Assembly (NCBI GenBank): GCA_900318375.1
Contig: ONKG01000003.1
Span: 100,711 to 164,710 of the forward strand
Origin: an uncultured Lachnospiraceae bacterium
GTDB lineage: Bacteria; Bacillota; Clostridia; Lachnospirales; Lachnospiraceae
DNA: 64,000 nucleotides
Direction: 5' to 3'
Below, in pieces: positions 17,883-26,371 of the stretch (position 1 is the first letter of the stretch; every line of letters starts with the position of its first letter). Made by a program: the position numbers and the translations under genes. The notes below the pieces were generated by a model. That model saw nothing but the letters and a program-made list of their open reading frames with translations. It was not told the DNA's origin and did no database searches.

Positions 17883-19154
17883 TTACGGCTGATAGGTGAA
17901 CTCCACATCAGCAACAACATTCAGTTCACTGTCATATACCTTAAGCCTTGCCCGGACCGATTTTATCTCATCAGTTTTGATTCCGCTCTGTTCGAGACCG
18001 TTCTGCATAAACAAGGCATCCGCAAATCCTCTTGTTCCGGGCAGTAATTTCTGCGCGAACAAGCCGGTCACATCCTGATCATTCAGATACTCCTCGGACC
18101 ACATGAATGTCAGCGTATCTTCGGTTTTGTTTTCGCAATAGCAGTTGACCGCATATCCGAGAGCATGGTTGGCCGCCGCACCTTCAATGATAAATGAACA
18201 ATACTCATTATCAACAACAACCTTTTCGTTCTCCGCCGGCGCTCTTTCCGCCGCCTTGATCTCTTCCGGTTTCTTTCCGGTAGGATAGACCGCAGTCACT
18301 GCTCCCTCCTCAAAGGTAGTCCAATCCTCTGCATTGATGGCCTTTATTTCCAGGATCATCTCATCAACTGCGGAAATACCGCATTTTTCAAGAGCAAAAA
18401 TACTGAATGTCATTTCGGAATCCTTGCTCTCGTTTCCCTCCAGAGAAATCGCCCATGGCTGACTGATCGCATATTTATTCAGGACGCACGTGACCGCACT
18501 GAGCATGATCCGGTGATCTGTTTTGTTCTCACATTTGAGAGACACAGTAAAACCTTTCTTATCGGCTTTATACCCTGTAATAATGAGGGATGCCTCGTCT
18601 ATATTCAGGATAGTCTGCTCCTCTTCCGTATAGGAAACTGTTTCGTCCAGAACGCCCTCTTTATATCCCTGGATAGAATCCAGTTCCTCCTTTGATGACC
18701 GGTCGAAAAGCATTTCGTCGCCATTGGGATTCTGAAGCGAGAGGGTATCGCCGCTTATCGTGTACGGGATCGATTCGCCCTCAACCGTGAGATTATCCGC
18801 ATCCCAGATCCCGTCTATCTCCTCCTGGAATAAAGACATCATGAATGACCCGTCCTCCCGCATTTCCAGATAGACAATAACCTGCCCCAGGGATTCATAC
18901 TGCTGTACATCTTCTTTTGATACAGGATTCTCACCTGTCAGCTCAGCCAGCTTCCAGATCCCGACAGGGCCTTCAGTCTTTGCTGCCCCGTCATCCGTAT
19001 CCGTCTTTTCAACAGCAGCTCCGTCCGCCGCTGCAGTTCCGTACAAGGCTGCTGCGTTTACCCGTAAACTTCCTCCGCAGATCAGACATACAAGGATCAG
19101 GGACAGCAGCAGTTTCTTTACACTCATTATTGATCTATTTATTGATCTCTTCAT
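17883..19154 (-). CDS. Secreted protein with lipocalin-like N-terminal domain, paralog B
   Basis: This protein of about 423 residues starts at the ATG at 19154 behind GGGAGGTG; a longer frame upstream has no good ribosome site. The signal peptide is LLLSLILVCLICGGSLRVNA. The domains parallel the downstream gene: GIWKLAELTGE, then LKCENKTDHR and CYCENKTEDT repeats, ending DVEFTYQP against EKEFTYTP. It is the first gene of the pair. Confidence 0.75.
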   Translation of the reverse strand: MKRSINRSIMSVKKLLLSLILVCLICGGSLRVNAAALYGTAAADGAAVEKTDTDDGAAKTEGPVGIWKLAELTGENPVSKEDVQQYESLGQVIVYLEMREDGSFMMSLFQEEIDGIWDADNLTVEGESIPYTISGDTLSLQNPNGDEMLFDRSSKEELDSIQGYKEGVLDETVSYTEEEQTILNIDEASLIITGYKADKKGFTVSLKCENKTDHRIMLSAVTCVLNKYAISQPWAISLEGNESKDSEMTFSIFALEKCGISAVDEMILEIKAINAEDWTTFEEGAVTAVYPTGKKPEEIKAAERAPAENEKVVVDNEYCSFIIEGAAANHALGYAVNCYCENKTEDTLTFMWSEEYLNDQDVTGLFAQKLLPGTRGFADALFMQNGLEQSGIKTDEIKSVRARLKVYDSELNVVADVEFTYQP

Positions 19155-19426
19155 CGTTCGCACCTCCCGTTGATTCAAGACCCGCCCGTGAGTCTTGCGT
19201 GCCTGTCCCATGACTGTTATGAAGCGGTCTTTGTCACTTCAAGTTTTTTGTTTCTTCATATTATCTGAAGACACGGGAACAGCACAATGAAAAACAAATC
19301 ATTACAACAGAAAAAACCTTATACAACAGTGTCCATGGTGCCGGAACGACCTATAAAGCAGGCGTCCATTCTTCTGATTGTTTTTCCATACACTTACATT
19401 ATACCGAAATACTCCGCTATTTAAAA
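19155..19426 (-). other. 5' region of the secreted-protein operon
   Basis: This non-coding region probably holds the promoter of the paralog pair. No confident -35/-10 pair or operator was recognised. Confidence 0.4.
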
Positions 19427-19452
19427 GACCAGCCCGCATATGCGGGCTGGTC
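19427..19452. terminator. Perfect 26-bp palindrome, likely bidirectional terminator
   Basis: GACCAGCCCGCAT is followed directly by its exact complement. TTAAAA lies on the left and TAAAAG on the right. It sits at the 3' end of the truncated LPXTG gene. Confidence 0.75.
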
Positions 19453-19467
19453 TAAAAGTGAATCCTG

Positions 19468-20250
19468 TTAAATTGTTCTCCGTTTTCTCCACAGCAGCAA
19501 TCCTGCTCCGGCAATCAGCAAAGAGCCAAGGATCGTGAAGATCCCTGTTCCAGGTCCTCCTGTGTGGGGAAGGGCTGCGCCGGGTTCATTTTTAATAGTA
19601 AACTTTGCATTTTGAGCTTCTGATCCTTCAATGTTATTTTCTGGATCTGCGTTTACTTCATCTTTTGCGGCTTGGAATGAAATCCATTGATCTTCCTCTT
19701 CCATAGGCTCCCACTCAGACGGTTTCTTTTCGGGATCTTTTTCAAGCCTGATAACCACTCCTTTCTCCACCTTGAAATAAGCAATCGCATCTGTTGCCAG
19801 AACATATCCATCGGGAGCTGTTTTTTCGGAGATTTCATAGTATCCTGCCGTAAGATTCGTAAATGATGTCTTTCCGGTAGTCTCTGCTGTCGGCTCGGAA
19901 TCCCTCTGAATTATTCCATGGTCATCCTGCTTATAAACAGGACTGCCTGAAATCGGTACCTTTGTTTCATCGATTTCTTTAAGAGTAAACACGGCACCCT
20001 CCAGGTACTTATTTACAGCAGTCTTATCAACCTTGAAAACATCCAGATCAACAGAAGCCTGCGTATAGATATTCTCTATTTCAGCATTGTTAAAGGTCTC
20101 CTCATTGTTATACCTTATCTGGAATACCGCTTCCTGGCTGGACTGATTGTGCCCTATAGTAACAACATTACCGACATTCTCGACATTCTCAATAGTGATC
20201 CATTCCTTATGATAATAGAATTCATTCGGATACAGGGCGGGCTTGTATAT
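19468..20250 (-). pseudogene. 5'-truncated LPXTG surface adhesin (C-terminal SpaA domain and anchor)
   Basis: About 260 C-terminal residues remain. A SpaA/Cna-B-type domain (LEGAVFTLKEID to GYYEISEKTAPDGYVLA) is followed by the sortase signal LPHTG, a hydrophobic helix and RKRR. It closely resembles the end of the adhesin at 26372. The adhesin-like sequence stops near 20240-20250, where prophage-like sequence on the other strand begins. The apparent Met at 20262 is therefore probably accidental. The upstream thousands of residues are missing. Confidence 0.8.
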
Positions 20251-20604
20251 CAAGATTGCCAAGATCTATGACCGGTACACAGGCTACCGGAAGGAATATG
20301 CCGTGATCGGGGAAGTCCTGACCTATTCACAGTTTCGGAAACAGCTCATGCACTCGGACATCATGATCCAGTCCAATGTGCAGCACAAGTTTAAGGGCAA
20401 GAAAAGTAGCCGGGAAATAACGACGGCGCTGTTTCTCCTTCGGTGTCTGGAGGTCGGGTTATCGCTTTCGGATCTCGACCTTCTCACCATCGGAATGGTG
20501 CTGGATATCTGGACGGAGAAGGGGAATGACGGCGAAAAATATGAAACGCAGGCAGAGATAAGGGAAGCAAATCAGCATGACTTTGATGTTTTTGAGAATG
20601 AAAA
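20250..20604 (+). pseudogene. Prophage remnant, probably including a tail-assembly-chaperone-like fragment
   Basis: The + frame reads YTGYRKEYAVIGEVLTYSQF, then RCLEVGLSLSDLDLLTIGMV and an acidic tail ending QHDFDVF. The second part resembles small phage proteins encoded near tail tape-measure genes. The first part looks like a different gene, so this may be a fusion of two remnants. No start codon with a ribosome site is visible. The frame then runs into the relE terminator and the antisense of relE. Confidence 0.45.
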
Positions 20605-20640
20605 ATCCCGCCAGACCGTTGGCCTTGCGGGATCATTTTT
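20605..20640 (-). terminator. Terminator after relE-like toxin gene
   Basis: On the minus strand, ATCCCGC and GCGGGAT form a stem followed by TTTTTC, immediately after the toxin stop codon. Confidence 0.65.
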
Positions 20641-20965
20641 ATTCGATGCCTGTCTGAATGATGTGCTCTACATCGCGCCCGCTGTAAAAGATACGGACGA
20701 TTTTGACACTTCCTTCGTTGTTATCAACCAGATAATAAACAGTGAAATTGTCTACCGGGAGAAAGCGCATCCCCATGGAGGCCCATGGTTCCCAGTCTAC
20801 GGTTGTATGTCCTTCGGGGAAAAGGTCAAGAGAGCGGATGGCTTTCCGAATCCGGTTAACCTGGCCTTCGGCATTTTCCGGGGCGAGCTTCTCGAAAGCA
20901 ATATAGGAATAGATGGCCCGTAGGTCATCGAGCGATTCCGGGGAGTAAATGATTTGATATGTCAT
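20639..20965 (-). CDS. RelE/ParE family toxin
   Basis: This is a 108-residue toxin of the RelE/ParE fold, expected to be either a ribosome-dependent mRNA interferase or a gyrase poison. Visible features are YSPESLDDLRAIYSYI at the N-terminus, RFLPVDNFTVYYLVDNNEG and the terminal IVRIFYSGRDVE strand typical of the family. Its ATG overlaps the antitoxin stop by 4 nt, indicating coupled translation. It appears intact within a region of otherwise decayed genes. Confidence 0.88.
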   Translation of the reverse strand: MTYQIIYSPESLDDLRAIYSYIAFEKLAPENAEGQVNRIRKAIRSLDLFPEGHTTVDWEPWASMGMRFLPVDNFTVYYLVDNNEGSVKIVRIFYSGRDVEHIIQTGIE

Positions 20966-21273
20966 ATGCCAAACTCCTTCTGGAGCATGACATCCACTTC
21001 ATCCGCAGAATAGCCCTTCCCGGCCTTCAGGGATTCCACTCCCTTCATGAGTTCAGCATCAAGTTCAGCGCGTGAAAGAGCACCGGCTGCCACTGGCTTT
21101 GGTGTCGGAATACGCACATCAAATGGGATGCCATTATGCAGAACGATCTGGCTGTAAAGCATCTGGATGGCTCCGGTGGGTGTGATGCCGAGCTTGGCGA
21201 GAATACTCTCCGCGTTGTCCTTCAGAGAGGTATCGATTCTTGCATATACAGGGGATGTGTTTGCCATAGTCAT
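20962..21273 (-). CDS. RelB/DinJ family antitoxin
   Basis: This 103-residue antitoxin has an N-terminal ribbon-helix-helix (ARIDTSLKDNAESILAKLGI, TPTGAIQMLYSQIVLHNGIPF), which is diagnostic for RelB/DinJ. A C-terminal toxin-wrapping tail follows. The start may be 21273 or 21267; both follow GGAAGG. The operator and promoter upstream suggest the usual autoregulation by the toxin-antitoxin complex. Confidence 0.88.
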   Translation of the reverse strand: MTMANTSPVYARIDTSLKDNAESILAKLGITPTGAIQMLYSQIVLHNGIPFDVRIPTPKPVAAGALSRAELDAELMKGVESLKAGKGYSADEVDVMLQKEFGI

Positions 21274-21292
21274 TCACCTTCCTTTCAAGGGT

Positions 21293-21324
21293 AGTATATC
21301 GCTAAATGCTTGCAAATGCAAGCA
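21293..21324 (-). promoter_or_regulatory. relBE-type promoter with palindromic operator
   Basis: On the minus strand, TTGCAT, a 17-nt spacer and TATACT make a strong sigma-A promoter. The perfect dyad GCTTGCAAATGCAAGC (21308-21323) overlaps the -35 box and is the likely autorepression site. Confidence 0.75.
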
Positions 21325-21362
21325 AATAACAACACTACATGATGGAGAAGAGAACATGGAAA

Positions 21363-21566
21363 TCATCTGCAATAAATGCCAGTATGCTCCTTTACCGACA
21401 GGCTCATGGTGCAGATATGGGCCTTCGCCGGATCGAGCGCCGCCTTCTCTTCCATGCGGTATACTGCGTCCGGTGCGGTCTCATAGTCAAAAGAGACGAG
21501 ATCATGACCCGCCAGGTATTCCCGGACTGCTCCGATCTCCGTCACACATTTATAATCAGTACTCAT
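21363..21566 (-). pseudogene. Phage DNA polymerase 3'-5' exonuclease domain fragment
   Basis: These 67 residues contain LVSFDYETAPD (exonuclease I motif, DxE) and EEKAALDPAKAHICTMSLS, as in phage-type polymerase A exonuclease domains. AAGGAG precedes the ATG, so the 5' end is native. The protein stops after about 65 residues, so the polymerase is missing. Confidence 0.65.
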
Positions 21567-21651
21567 AGCATTCTCCTTGTAAGCGGGTACCCCGGAGGAG
21601 GTTACCCTCCCCCGGAAAACCTCTGGTGCTAAGTTCAGCGTTAATACAGTG

Positions 21652-22081
21652 TCAATTCAGTGCTTCTACGATCTCACCGGTCTCCGGGTCAACGAACGGA
21701 ATATCATCATCCGCGATCATGGCCGGGGACAGGTTGGCAGCATACGCCTTGCAGGTCTCCACAACACCGGACAGTGCTGTGATTTCTTCCGGAGACAGCA
21801 CTCTCTCAAAGTTAAACACCGCCTGCGAATAGGCAATGCCCGCCGAGCTGGTCGCCTTCTTCAGGGAAATCCTTGTCACGATCTGGGAGAGCTTTTTGCC
21901 CTTGGTCAGCTGGTGCTTCACATAGTTCATGAAGCTCTGATTCCGCCATGGCGTCAGACAGGGCCTTGTCCAGTTCATCGATCCAGGCATTCACTTCCTT
22001 GACCTGCGCCTCCAGATCCTTCTTGTGTTCCTTCGCGGCTTTCAGTTCATCCGCCATCTCAAAAATCTGTTTGTTATCCAT
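21652..22081 (-). pseudogene. Phage-type gene with frameshift
   Basis: A good ribosome site (GGAAGGAG) and ATG begin a coiled-coil-like stretch (IFEMADELKAAKEHKKDLEA...AMAES). Coding character then moves to another frame near 21940. It continues as YVKHQLTKGKKLSQI and FERVLSPEEITALSGVVETC to the stop at 21652. Neither half is recognised, but the context is prophage replication genes. Confidence 0.5.
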
Positions 22082-22153
22082 GGATATATTTCTCCTTCCT
22101 GGTACAATCCGAAAAAGTACGTGGTTTCTGTTTGTGGTTTCTATACAGGTGAA

Positions 22154-22566
22154 TCATTTGAACGGCTGCCGTCCGGCGCGGTAATCATCCACCAGCATCT
22201 TGGCCAGGTTCTGTTTGTCACGCAGCGCCTTGAGCACTTTTCCGTCGATGCTGTTCCTTACAACCAGGTAAATGTACAGGCAGTTATTCTTCTGGCCCGC
22301 ACGGTGAATCCGGCTCTTGGCCTGATCGAAATTACTCATGCTGTAATCACAGGAGTAGAAAACCATCGTGCTCGCCGCCGTCAGCGTCAGGCCCATGCCC
22401 GCAGCCTGTATCTGGCCGATAAAGATCATGCAGTCCGGATCATTCTGGAACCGGGATACCTGATCGGCACATCATCCATCCGGAAATACCTGCACGCTTT
22501 TGTGGCTGCTTCGACATCGTTCTTCGCTCCCTTCCCTGCGGGAGTCATTACATATTTGAATTCCAT
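22154..22566 (-). pseudogene. SNF2-type phage helicase, C-terminal fragment fused to another 5' end
   Basis: The last 90 residues carry SF2 motifs V and VI of SNF2 helicases: QAAGMGLTLTAAS and SNFDQAKSRIHRAGQKN. The first 45 codons (from the ATG at 22566 behind AAAGGA) read as MEFKYVMTPAGKGAKNDVEA and belong to another small gene. A frame change and deletion join them near 22440. Confidence 0.65.
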
Positions 22567-22632
22567 AATTCTGTCCTTTCTGAGGCCGCGCCTCTGTGTT
22601 CTTTTTATTATTGCGTCTATTTGTCGTGGAAT

Positions 22633-22851
22633 TTATAGGTTCCACTTAGTCCAAAAAAAAAATAATTCTTCCATCGGGATATCAGGAAATGCTCTGATTA
22701 ATCCTCCGATACATTTCTTCCCGCCGACTCTCTTCCCACGAAGTAATCGGCTGACCTCCATCCTCGAAACGCCCATTTTCATTGCCAGTTGACTGCCACT
22801 CCAATGCCGGTTCTGAAGTTCGGTTTTTATTCATTGTATGTTCGGTCTCAT
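22633..22851 (-). pseudogene. Small XRE-type HTH gene with in-frame TGA
   Basis: A strong AGGGAGGGAG ribosome site and ATG (22851) begin a frame that meets TGA at codon 7 (22831-22833). It then continues open for about 65 codons. The later part is a convincing helix-turn-helix: WSGSQLAMKMGVSRMEVSRL followed by LRGKRVGGKK. Without the TGA it would be a regulator of about 72 residues, divergent from the XRE gene at 23058. A 51-codon overlapping frame begins at the ATG spanning the TGA; its product has no recognisable features. Confidence 0.5.
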
Positions 22852-22874
22852 TTTCTCCCTCCCTTCCTTGACAC

Positions 22875-22978
22875 CTATAGGTTCCACTTCGCTTAAAAAA
22901 ATAAGACTCTGCTGCAGCTCGTCAATTTGTGGAACTCATCAGTTCCGGATGTATAATATCACCTTTAGGTTCCAATTA
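22875..22978. promoter_or_regulatory. Divergent regulatory region with AGGTTCC repeats
   Basis: Related motifs occur as CTATAGGTTCCACTT (22875), GGAACT-N4-AGTTCC (22931-22946) and TTTAGGTTCCAATT (22965). A further TTATAGGTTCCACTT overlaps the end of the minus-strand HTH frame (22633). They are likely operators for one or both HTH proteins. Confidence 0.5.
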
Positions 22979-23000
22979 CAAGTGCTTTTCAAAATTTCTG

Positions 23001-23029
23001 TTGCTTTTAGGTTACACAAATGCTATAAT
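23001..23029 (+). promoter_or_regulatory. Promoter of the XRE regulator gene
   Basis: TTGCTT, a 17-nt spacer and TATAAT lie 29 bp before the ATG. The spacer contains TAGGTTACAC, related to the GTGTAA/TTACAC dyad upstream of the AAA ATPase gene. Confidence 0.7.
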
Positions 23030-23057
23030 AGCAGAGAAGATAGACGGGAGGTGCGAT

Positions 23058-23387
23058 ATGAGCGATTTAGGTGATCTGATTAAGGCTCTTAGGCTCGGAA
23101 AAGAATTCTCTATCCGGAAGCTTGCAGAATTATCTGATGTGAGCCATACCGAAGTGAAACGAATAGAAGATGGCGTACGTGAACATCCGTCGCCGCAAGT
23201 GCTCCGCGCCATTGCCAAGGCACTAAATACTCCTTACGCAGATCTCATGACTGCCGCAGGATATATTGACGAAGATCCGGAAGAGACTACTGCCGTTGCA
23301 GGCATTAAAGATGCTGATGATCTGAGCCAAGAAGAGCTTGCAAAGGTTAACGAATACATTGCATTTTTGAAATCTCAGAGAAAATAA
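23058..23387 (+). CDS. XRE family transcriptional regulator
   Basis: This 109-residue protein has an N-terminal Cro/CI-type HTH (SIRKLAELSDVSHTEVKRIEDG, then PSPQVLRAIAKALNTPYADL), as in SOS-independent phage and element repressors. The acidic C-terminus (DDLSQEELAKVNEYIAFLKS) is typical of dimerisation helices. GGGAGGTG precedes the ATG. It probably controls its own promoter and perhaps the convergent AAA/protease operon, which has a similar TTACAC operator. Confidence 0.85.
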   Translation: MSDLGDLIKALRLGKEFSIRKLAELSDVSHTEVKRIEDGVREHPSPQVLRAIAKALNTPYADLMTAAGYIDEDPEETTAVAGIKDADDLSQEELAKVNEYIAFLKSQRK

Positions 23388-23390
23388 GAT

Positions 23391-23415
23391 GAGGTGCCGC
23401 GTGGCACCTCTCTTT
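23391..23415. terminator. Terminator between convergent genes
   Basis: GAGGTGCC and GGCACCTC form an 8-bp stem around GCGT, followed by TCTTT. It directly follows the XRE stop and abuts the end of the minus-strand protease remnant. Confidence 0.8.
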
Positions 23416-24294
23416 AATATGGTCTGATTGGAATACGGACAAACTGTACTGCAGGAAATCTGTTTTTAGCTTCCGCCACTATTCTGTCATATAGATGCAG
23501 GGACTGGGTCAGATCCTCTATGGTAATTGCAAGAGCGTAATCAATATTCTCATCGTCCTTTACGTCGTACCGGGTATATAGCTGAAGCCAAACCTCCCAG
23601 TCGCCACTGTGAAAACTAGAAAATGACTGTTCAAAATGATAGCAGGTATCCCACTCTTTTCTTCCATCAATTTCCTTTGGATTCTTCGTTTCCTGCGTGC
23701 CGTTCCTGTTTATAGAGTGAAGCGATGCATAGACGTAGGCTCCAAGATAGTCCTCACCCTTATTGTTATCGATGGGAGCCTGTGTAACACAGGTGACTGT
23801 GATCTTGATTTTTGCGTTACGTTTTCAAGAACCACCCTGATTGCCTGAGACATTTTTTCTTCCGGATCAGGAAAACCGAAGTAGTCTATGTCTTCAAATT
23901 TTTTTGTACTTCCTGTATTGTCTCGGTAACTGCCGACACGGTTAATCAGGTTGTTCATTTTCTCTTTGTGAGAAACAACCGTGGCATGTCTGGAATTACG
24001 GACATGGGTAATTGTCATTCCTTCATTAGAAATGAATTCCCTTAGTGTCTTATCAGAAAACTTCAATCCCTCTGGAAGCACCACCTCAAAGATACGAATG
24101 TCTTCATCTCGCAAGGAATCTCCACTCTGAACACGCGTGTACGCATCCACGATATCTCGCAGGCCATCTGAAAGCTTTGACCCATGTTCAAACCGGTCGA
24201 CGCCCCTATCCTTTGATCTTGCAGTCAGTGTATAATCGACATATTCAACTTCCTCTTCGGGAATCAGCAGATGTGGACGGTAATCTTCTGCCAT
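23414..24294 (-). pseudogene. IetS-like subtilase remnant lacking the catalytic domain
   Basis: The gene starts 2 bp after the AAA ATPase gene. About 150 N-terminal residues (YRPHLLIPEEEVEYVDYTLT to DYFGFPDPEEKMS) are followed by a frame change near 23840. A C-terminal domain of about 130 residues then runs to TAA at 23414 (ITVTCVTQAPIDNNKGEDY, WEVWLQLYTRYDV, YALAITIEDLTQSLHLYD). The pairing with the ATPase and the terminal domains recall S8 peptidases of the IetAS type. No D-H-S triad motifs (DTG, HGT, GTS) are present, so the protease core seems to be deleted. Confidence 0.6.
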
Positions 24295-24296
24295 TA

Positions 24297-25454
24297 TTAC
24301 TCCGCCTCCTCACTGCCATTGAGTTTATTCAGCTGGTAACTCAGTGTGTTATGCTTCATCCCGACTGCCTTCGCAAGTGCTCTGACACTCACTCCTTTTT
24401 CATGTAACTCCGCAGCAGCGTCAAGGATACCGGCACCGCTTGCATTATTTGTCATCTGCTGAATCAGTAGCTCTATCATGACATCCATAGTAACAGGAGC
24501 ATCCGTAGTCACATATCTTTTGGCGGCAGACATCACCAGTTCTTGTATTTGTGCGGCGCTCCTTCCTGCTGTAAGGTCAGTGAGTTTATTGATGTTGACT
24601 GAATGCTCGACTTTATACTCATCCAGCCATTTTCTGATTAGTGTTTTTCTTTGCTCATCCCCGGGATTGTCAATCGTGATAACATGATTAAATCTCCGCC
24701 AGATAGCAGGATCAAGAAGATGCTCATGATTTGTTGCCGCAATCAGAAATACCGAAGATGACATATTATCAAAGTTCTGGAGCAGGGCTGTCACAACCCG
24801 CTTCAGTTCTCCCATCTCATGACCGTCATCGCGTTTCTTTGCGATTGCATCAAACTCATCCAAAAACAAAACAATATTCTGTGAGTTCACACTTGAAAAA
24901 ATTCGACGCAGATTGACACTTGTCTGTCCAAGGTAAGAAGAAACAAGACCGTCAATCCGAACATAAGCCATAGGCAGGTTTAGTTCATGTGCAATTGCAA
25001 ATGCAGTCATGGTCTTACCACATCCCGGAGGCCCGCAGAGCAGCATTCGGTTTGCAGGCGGCAGATGATGCTCTGCCAGTTTTGCATTATTGTTCTGTTC
25101 TTTTAATACCTGCCGGATCAGCCGTTTCTGGTTTTCGGGCAGAACAACGTCTTCAAGGCTGGTCTTTGGATATATAATGTCATATAGTTCAAGGAAGCTA
25201 TCTTTATCTCTCGGGGCAACAGCAATGCTGCCAGCCGATTGAGCCGCATACCCCATAGGTTCTAATGTAGAAACCTCTGGTTTTTTTATAACAGTTGCTT
25301 TTTTCCCTTGATAAGCAGACAGAAGAAGATTGGAAACACGTGAATTGCCCTTCTTTTCTTCATCAGCTGCAAGAGCCTCAACAGCCGTTTTAAAATCGGC
25401 TTCGCTACCAGCACAGTGTGCTGAAATGATTTTTGCGATCAGCTCCGCTTTCAT
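24297..25454 (-). CDS. AAA+ ATPase, IetA-like
   Basis: This 385-residue AAA+ protein has an N-terminal helical domain, Walker A GPPGCGKT, Walker B NIVLFLDEFDAIAKK, sensor-1 VFLIAATN and arginine-finger region PAIWRRFNHVI. A C-terminal HTH-like helix pair follows (VRALAKAVGMKHNTLSYQLNK), resembling Fis-type domains. In IetAS anti-plasmid/anti-phage modules such an ATPase acts with a subtilase, and the adjacent remnant fits that role. The ATPase itself looks intact. The promoter region carries a GTGTAA-N8-TTACAC dyad. Confidence 0.75.
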   Translation of the reverse strand: MKAELIAKIISAHCAGSEADFKTAVEALAADEEKKGNSRVSNLLLSAYQGKKATVIKKPEVSTLEPMGYAAQSAGSIAVAPRDKDSFLELYDIIYPKTSLEDVVLPENQKRLIRQVLKEQNNNAKLAEHHLPPANRMLLCGPPGCGKTMTAFAIAHELNLPMAYVRIDGLVSSYLGQTSVNLRRIFSSVNSQNIVLFLDEFDAIAKKRDDGHEMGELKRVVTALLQNFDNMSSSVFLIAATNHEHLLDPAIWRRFNHVITIDNPGDEQRKTLIRKWLDEYKVEHSVNINKLTDLTAGRSAAQIQELVMSAAKRYVTTDAPVTMDVMIELLIQQMTNNASGAGILDAAAELHEKGVSVRALAKAVGMKHNTLSYQLNKLNGSEEAE

Positions 25455-25484
25455 TTCTCACCAATCCCTTCTCCAATATAATTT

Positions 25485-25504
25485 GTGTAACTTATAGTTT
25501 ACAC
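25485..25504. promoter_or_regulatory. Inverted repeat upstream of the AAA ATPase gene
   Basis: GTGTAA-N8-TTACAC lies 31 bp upstream of the ATG. The half-site TTACAC also occurs in the XRE promoter (23012), suggesting a shared regulator. Confidence 0.55.
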
Positions 25505-25584
25505 TTTTTAGATGAAAAAGTCAATTTATGTTCCATTATTTTCGAACACCTTTGAACAAATAGCACTTTTCTTTGCTCATTAAA

Positions 25585-25609
25585 GGAACCCCGGGTATTC
25601 CGAGGTTCC
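25585..25609 (-). terminator. Terminator of the antitoxin/methylase remnant operon
   Basis: GGAACCTCGG pairs with CCGGGGTTCC (one wobble) around a 5-nt loop on the minus strand and is followed by TTTAATG. Confidence 0.55.
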
Positions 25610-25643
25610 AATTTCACTATAATCTGTATTCTGGAAACAAATA

Positions 25644-26046
25644 TTAATCCATTGGCTTAATCATAGACTCGATCGTACTAATTTCATCGGCGGTAAGCTT
25701 ATACTTTTCGTACAAATCCTTATCAGTCCACGCGCGGCTAAAATCTTGCATAGGTACAAATATATATGAAGCTTTTGTCACCATTATTGATGAGCACGCC
25801 TGCAGGATAAGAAAACGTGCAAATTTGGTTTTAAGATATAGATATAACCTTCCCGTTGCTGCCAGTGATCAAATATTCTGTGATCGGGTTTCCGGCAGCG
25901 TAAGCATCCCCGAGATCCTTATAATCATCTGTTCCCCACAGAATATTCTTCCTTGTTGTCCTATCAAAGAGAAGGGTCGCCAGCAGGTCGCGGTTCAATT
26001 GATTGATGTCGTCCTCATTGACGTCAAGAACTATATTGTCCTGCAC
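25644..26046 (-). pseudogene. Eco57I-like restriction/methylase gene with internal deletion
   Basis: The 5' end starts at GTG 26046 behind GAGGAGG. It reads DINQLNRDLLATLLFDRTTR, KNILWGTDDY and GNPITEYLITGSNGKVI, matching the N-terminus of Eco57I-type adenine methylase/restriction proteins. After about 70 codons the frame changes near 25840. The last 55 codons match the extreme C-terminus of the same family: KTKFARFLILQACSS, FVPMQDFSRAWTDKDLYEKY and STIESMIKPMD. Several hundred central residues, including the NPPY methylase motif, are missing. Confidence 0.65.
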
Positions 26047-26058
26047 GTGCACCCCTCC

Positions 26059-26268
26059 TCAAAATTCGTTGATATCTATCCCGGCCTTGAGCAGTCTCTC
26101 ATACCGCTCATTTGACATGACAACCACGATGGGCTTTCCATGTTTGCAAACGAATCCCGTATCATCTGTTTTCGACACTGACGTTAGTATTCTTGATGCC
26201 TGTCCGCGCAGGAAATCAGCCATATTAAAATGCCGCATAGGCGTAATACTCTTTCTTTTTTCAGTCAT
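26059..26268 (-). CDS. Phd/YefM-like antitoxin-family protein
   Basis: This 69-residue protein resembles the prevent-host-death fold: a helix after MRHFNMADFLRG, a strand at FVCKHGKPIVVVMSNERYERL and a short tail. GAGGAG precedes the ATG. It lies 12 bp upstream of the broken methylase and probably formed an operon with it. No toxin gene is visible beside it. Confidence 0.6.
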   Translation of the reverse strand: MTEKRKSITPMRHFNMADFLRGQASRILTSVSKTDDTGFVCKHGKPIVVVMSNERYERLLKAGIDINEF

Positions 26269-26318
26269 TTTTCTTACTCCTCAACTGCGTACAAACCACC
26301 AAATATACTATACCCCCC

Positions 26319-26353
26319 AAAAAAAAGAAAAGCCAGCCACCGAAGTGACTGAC
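26319..26353 (-). terminator. Terminator of adhesin 1
   Basis: GTCAGTCACT and GGTGGCTGGC form a wobble-containing stem on the minus strand, followed by TTTTCTTTTTT. Nearly the same sequence follows adhesin 3 (38889-38919). Confidence 0.8.
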
Positions 26354-26371
26354 TTCTCTGTTAACCTTGTT

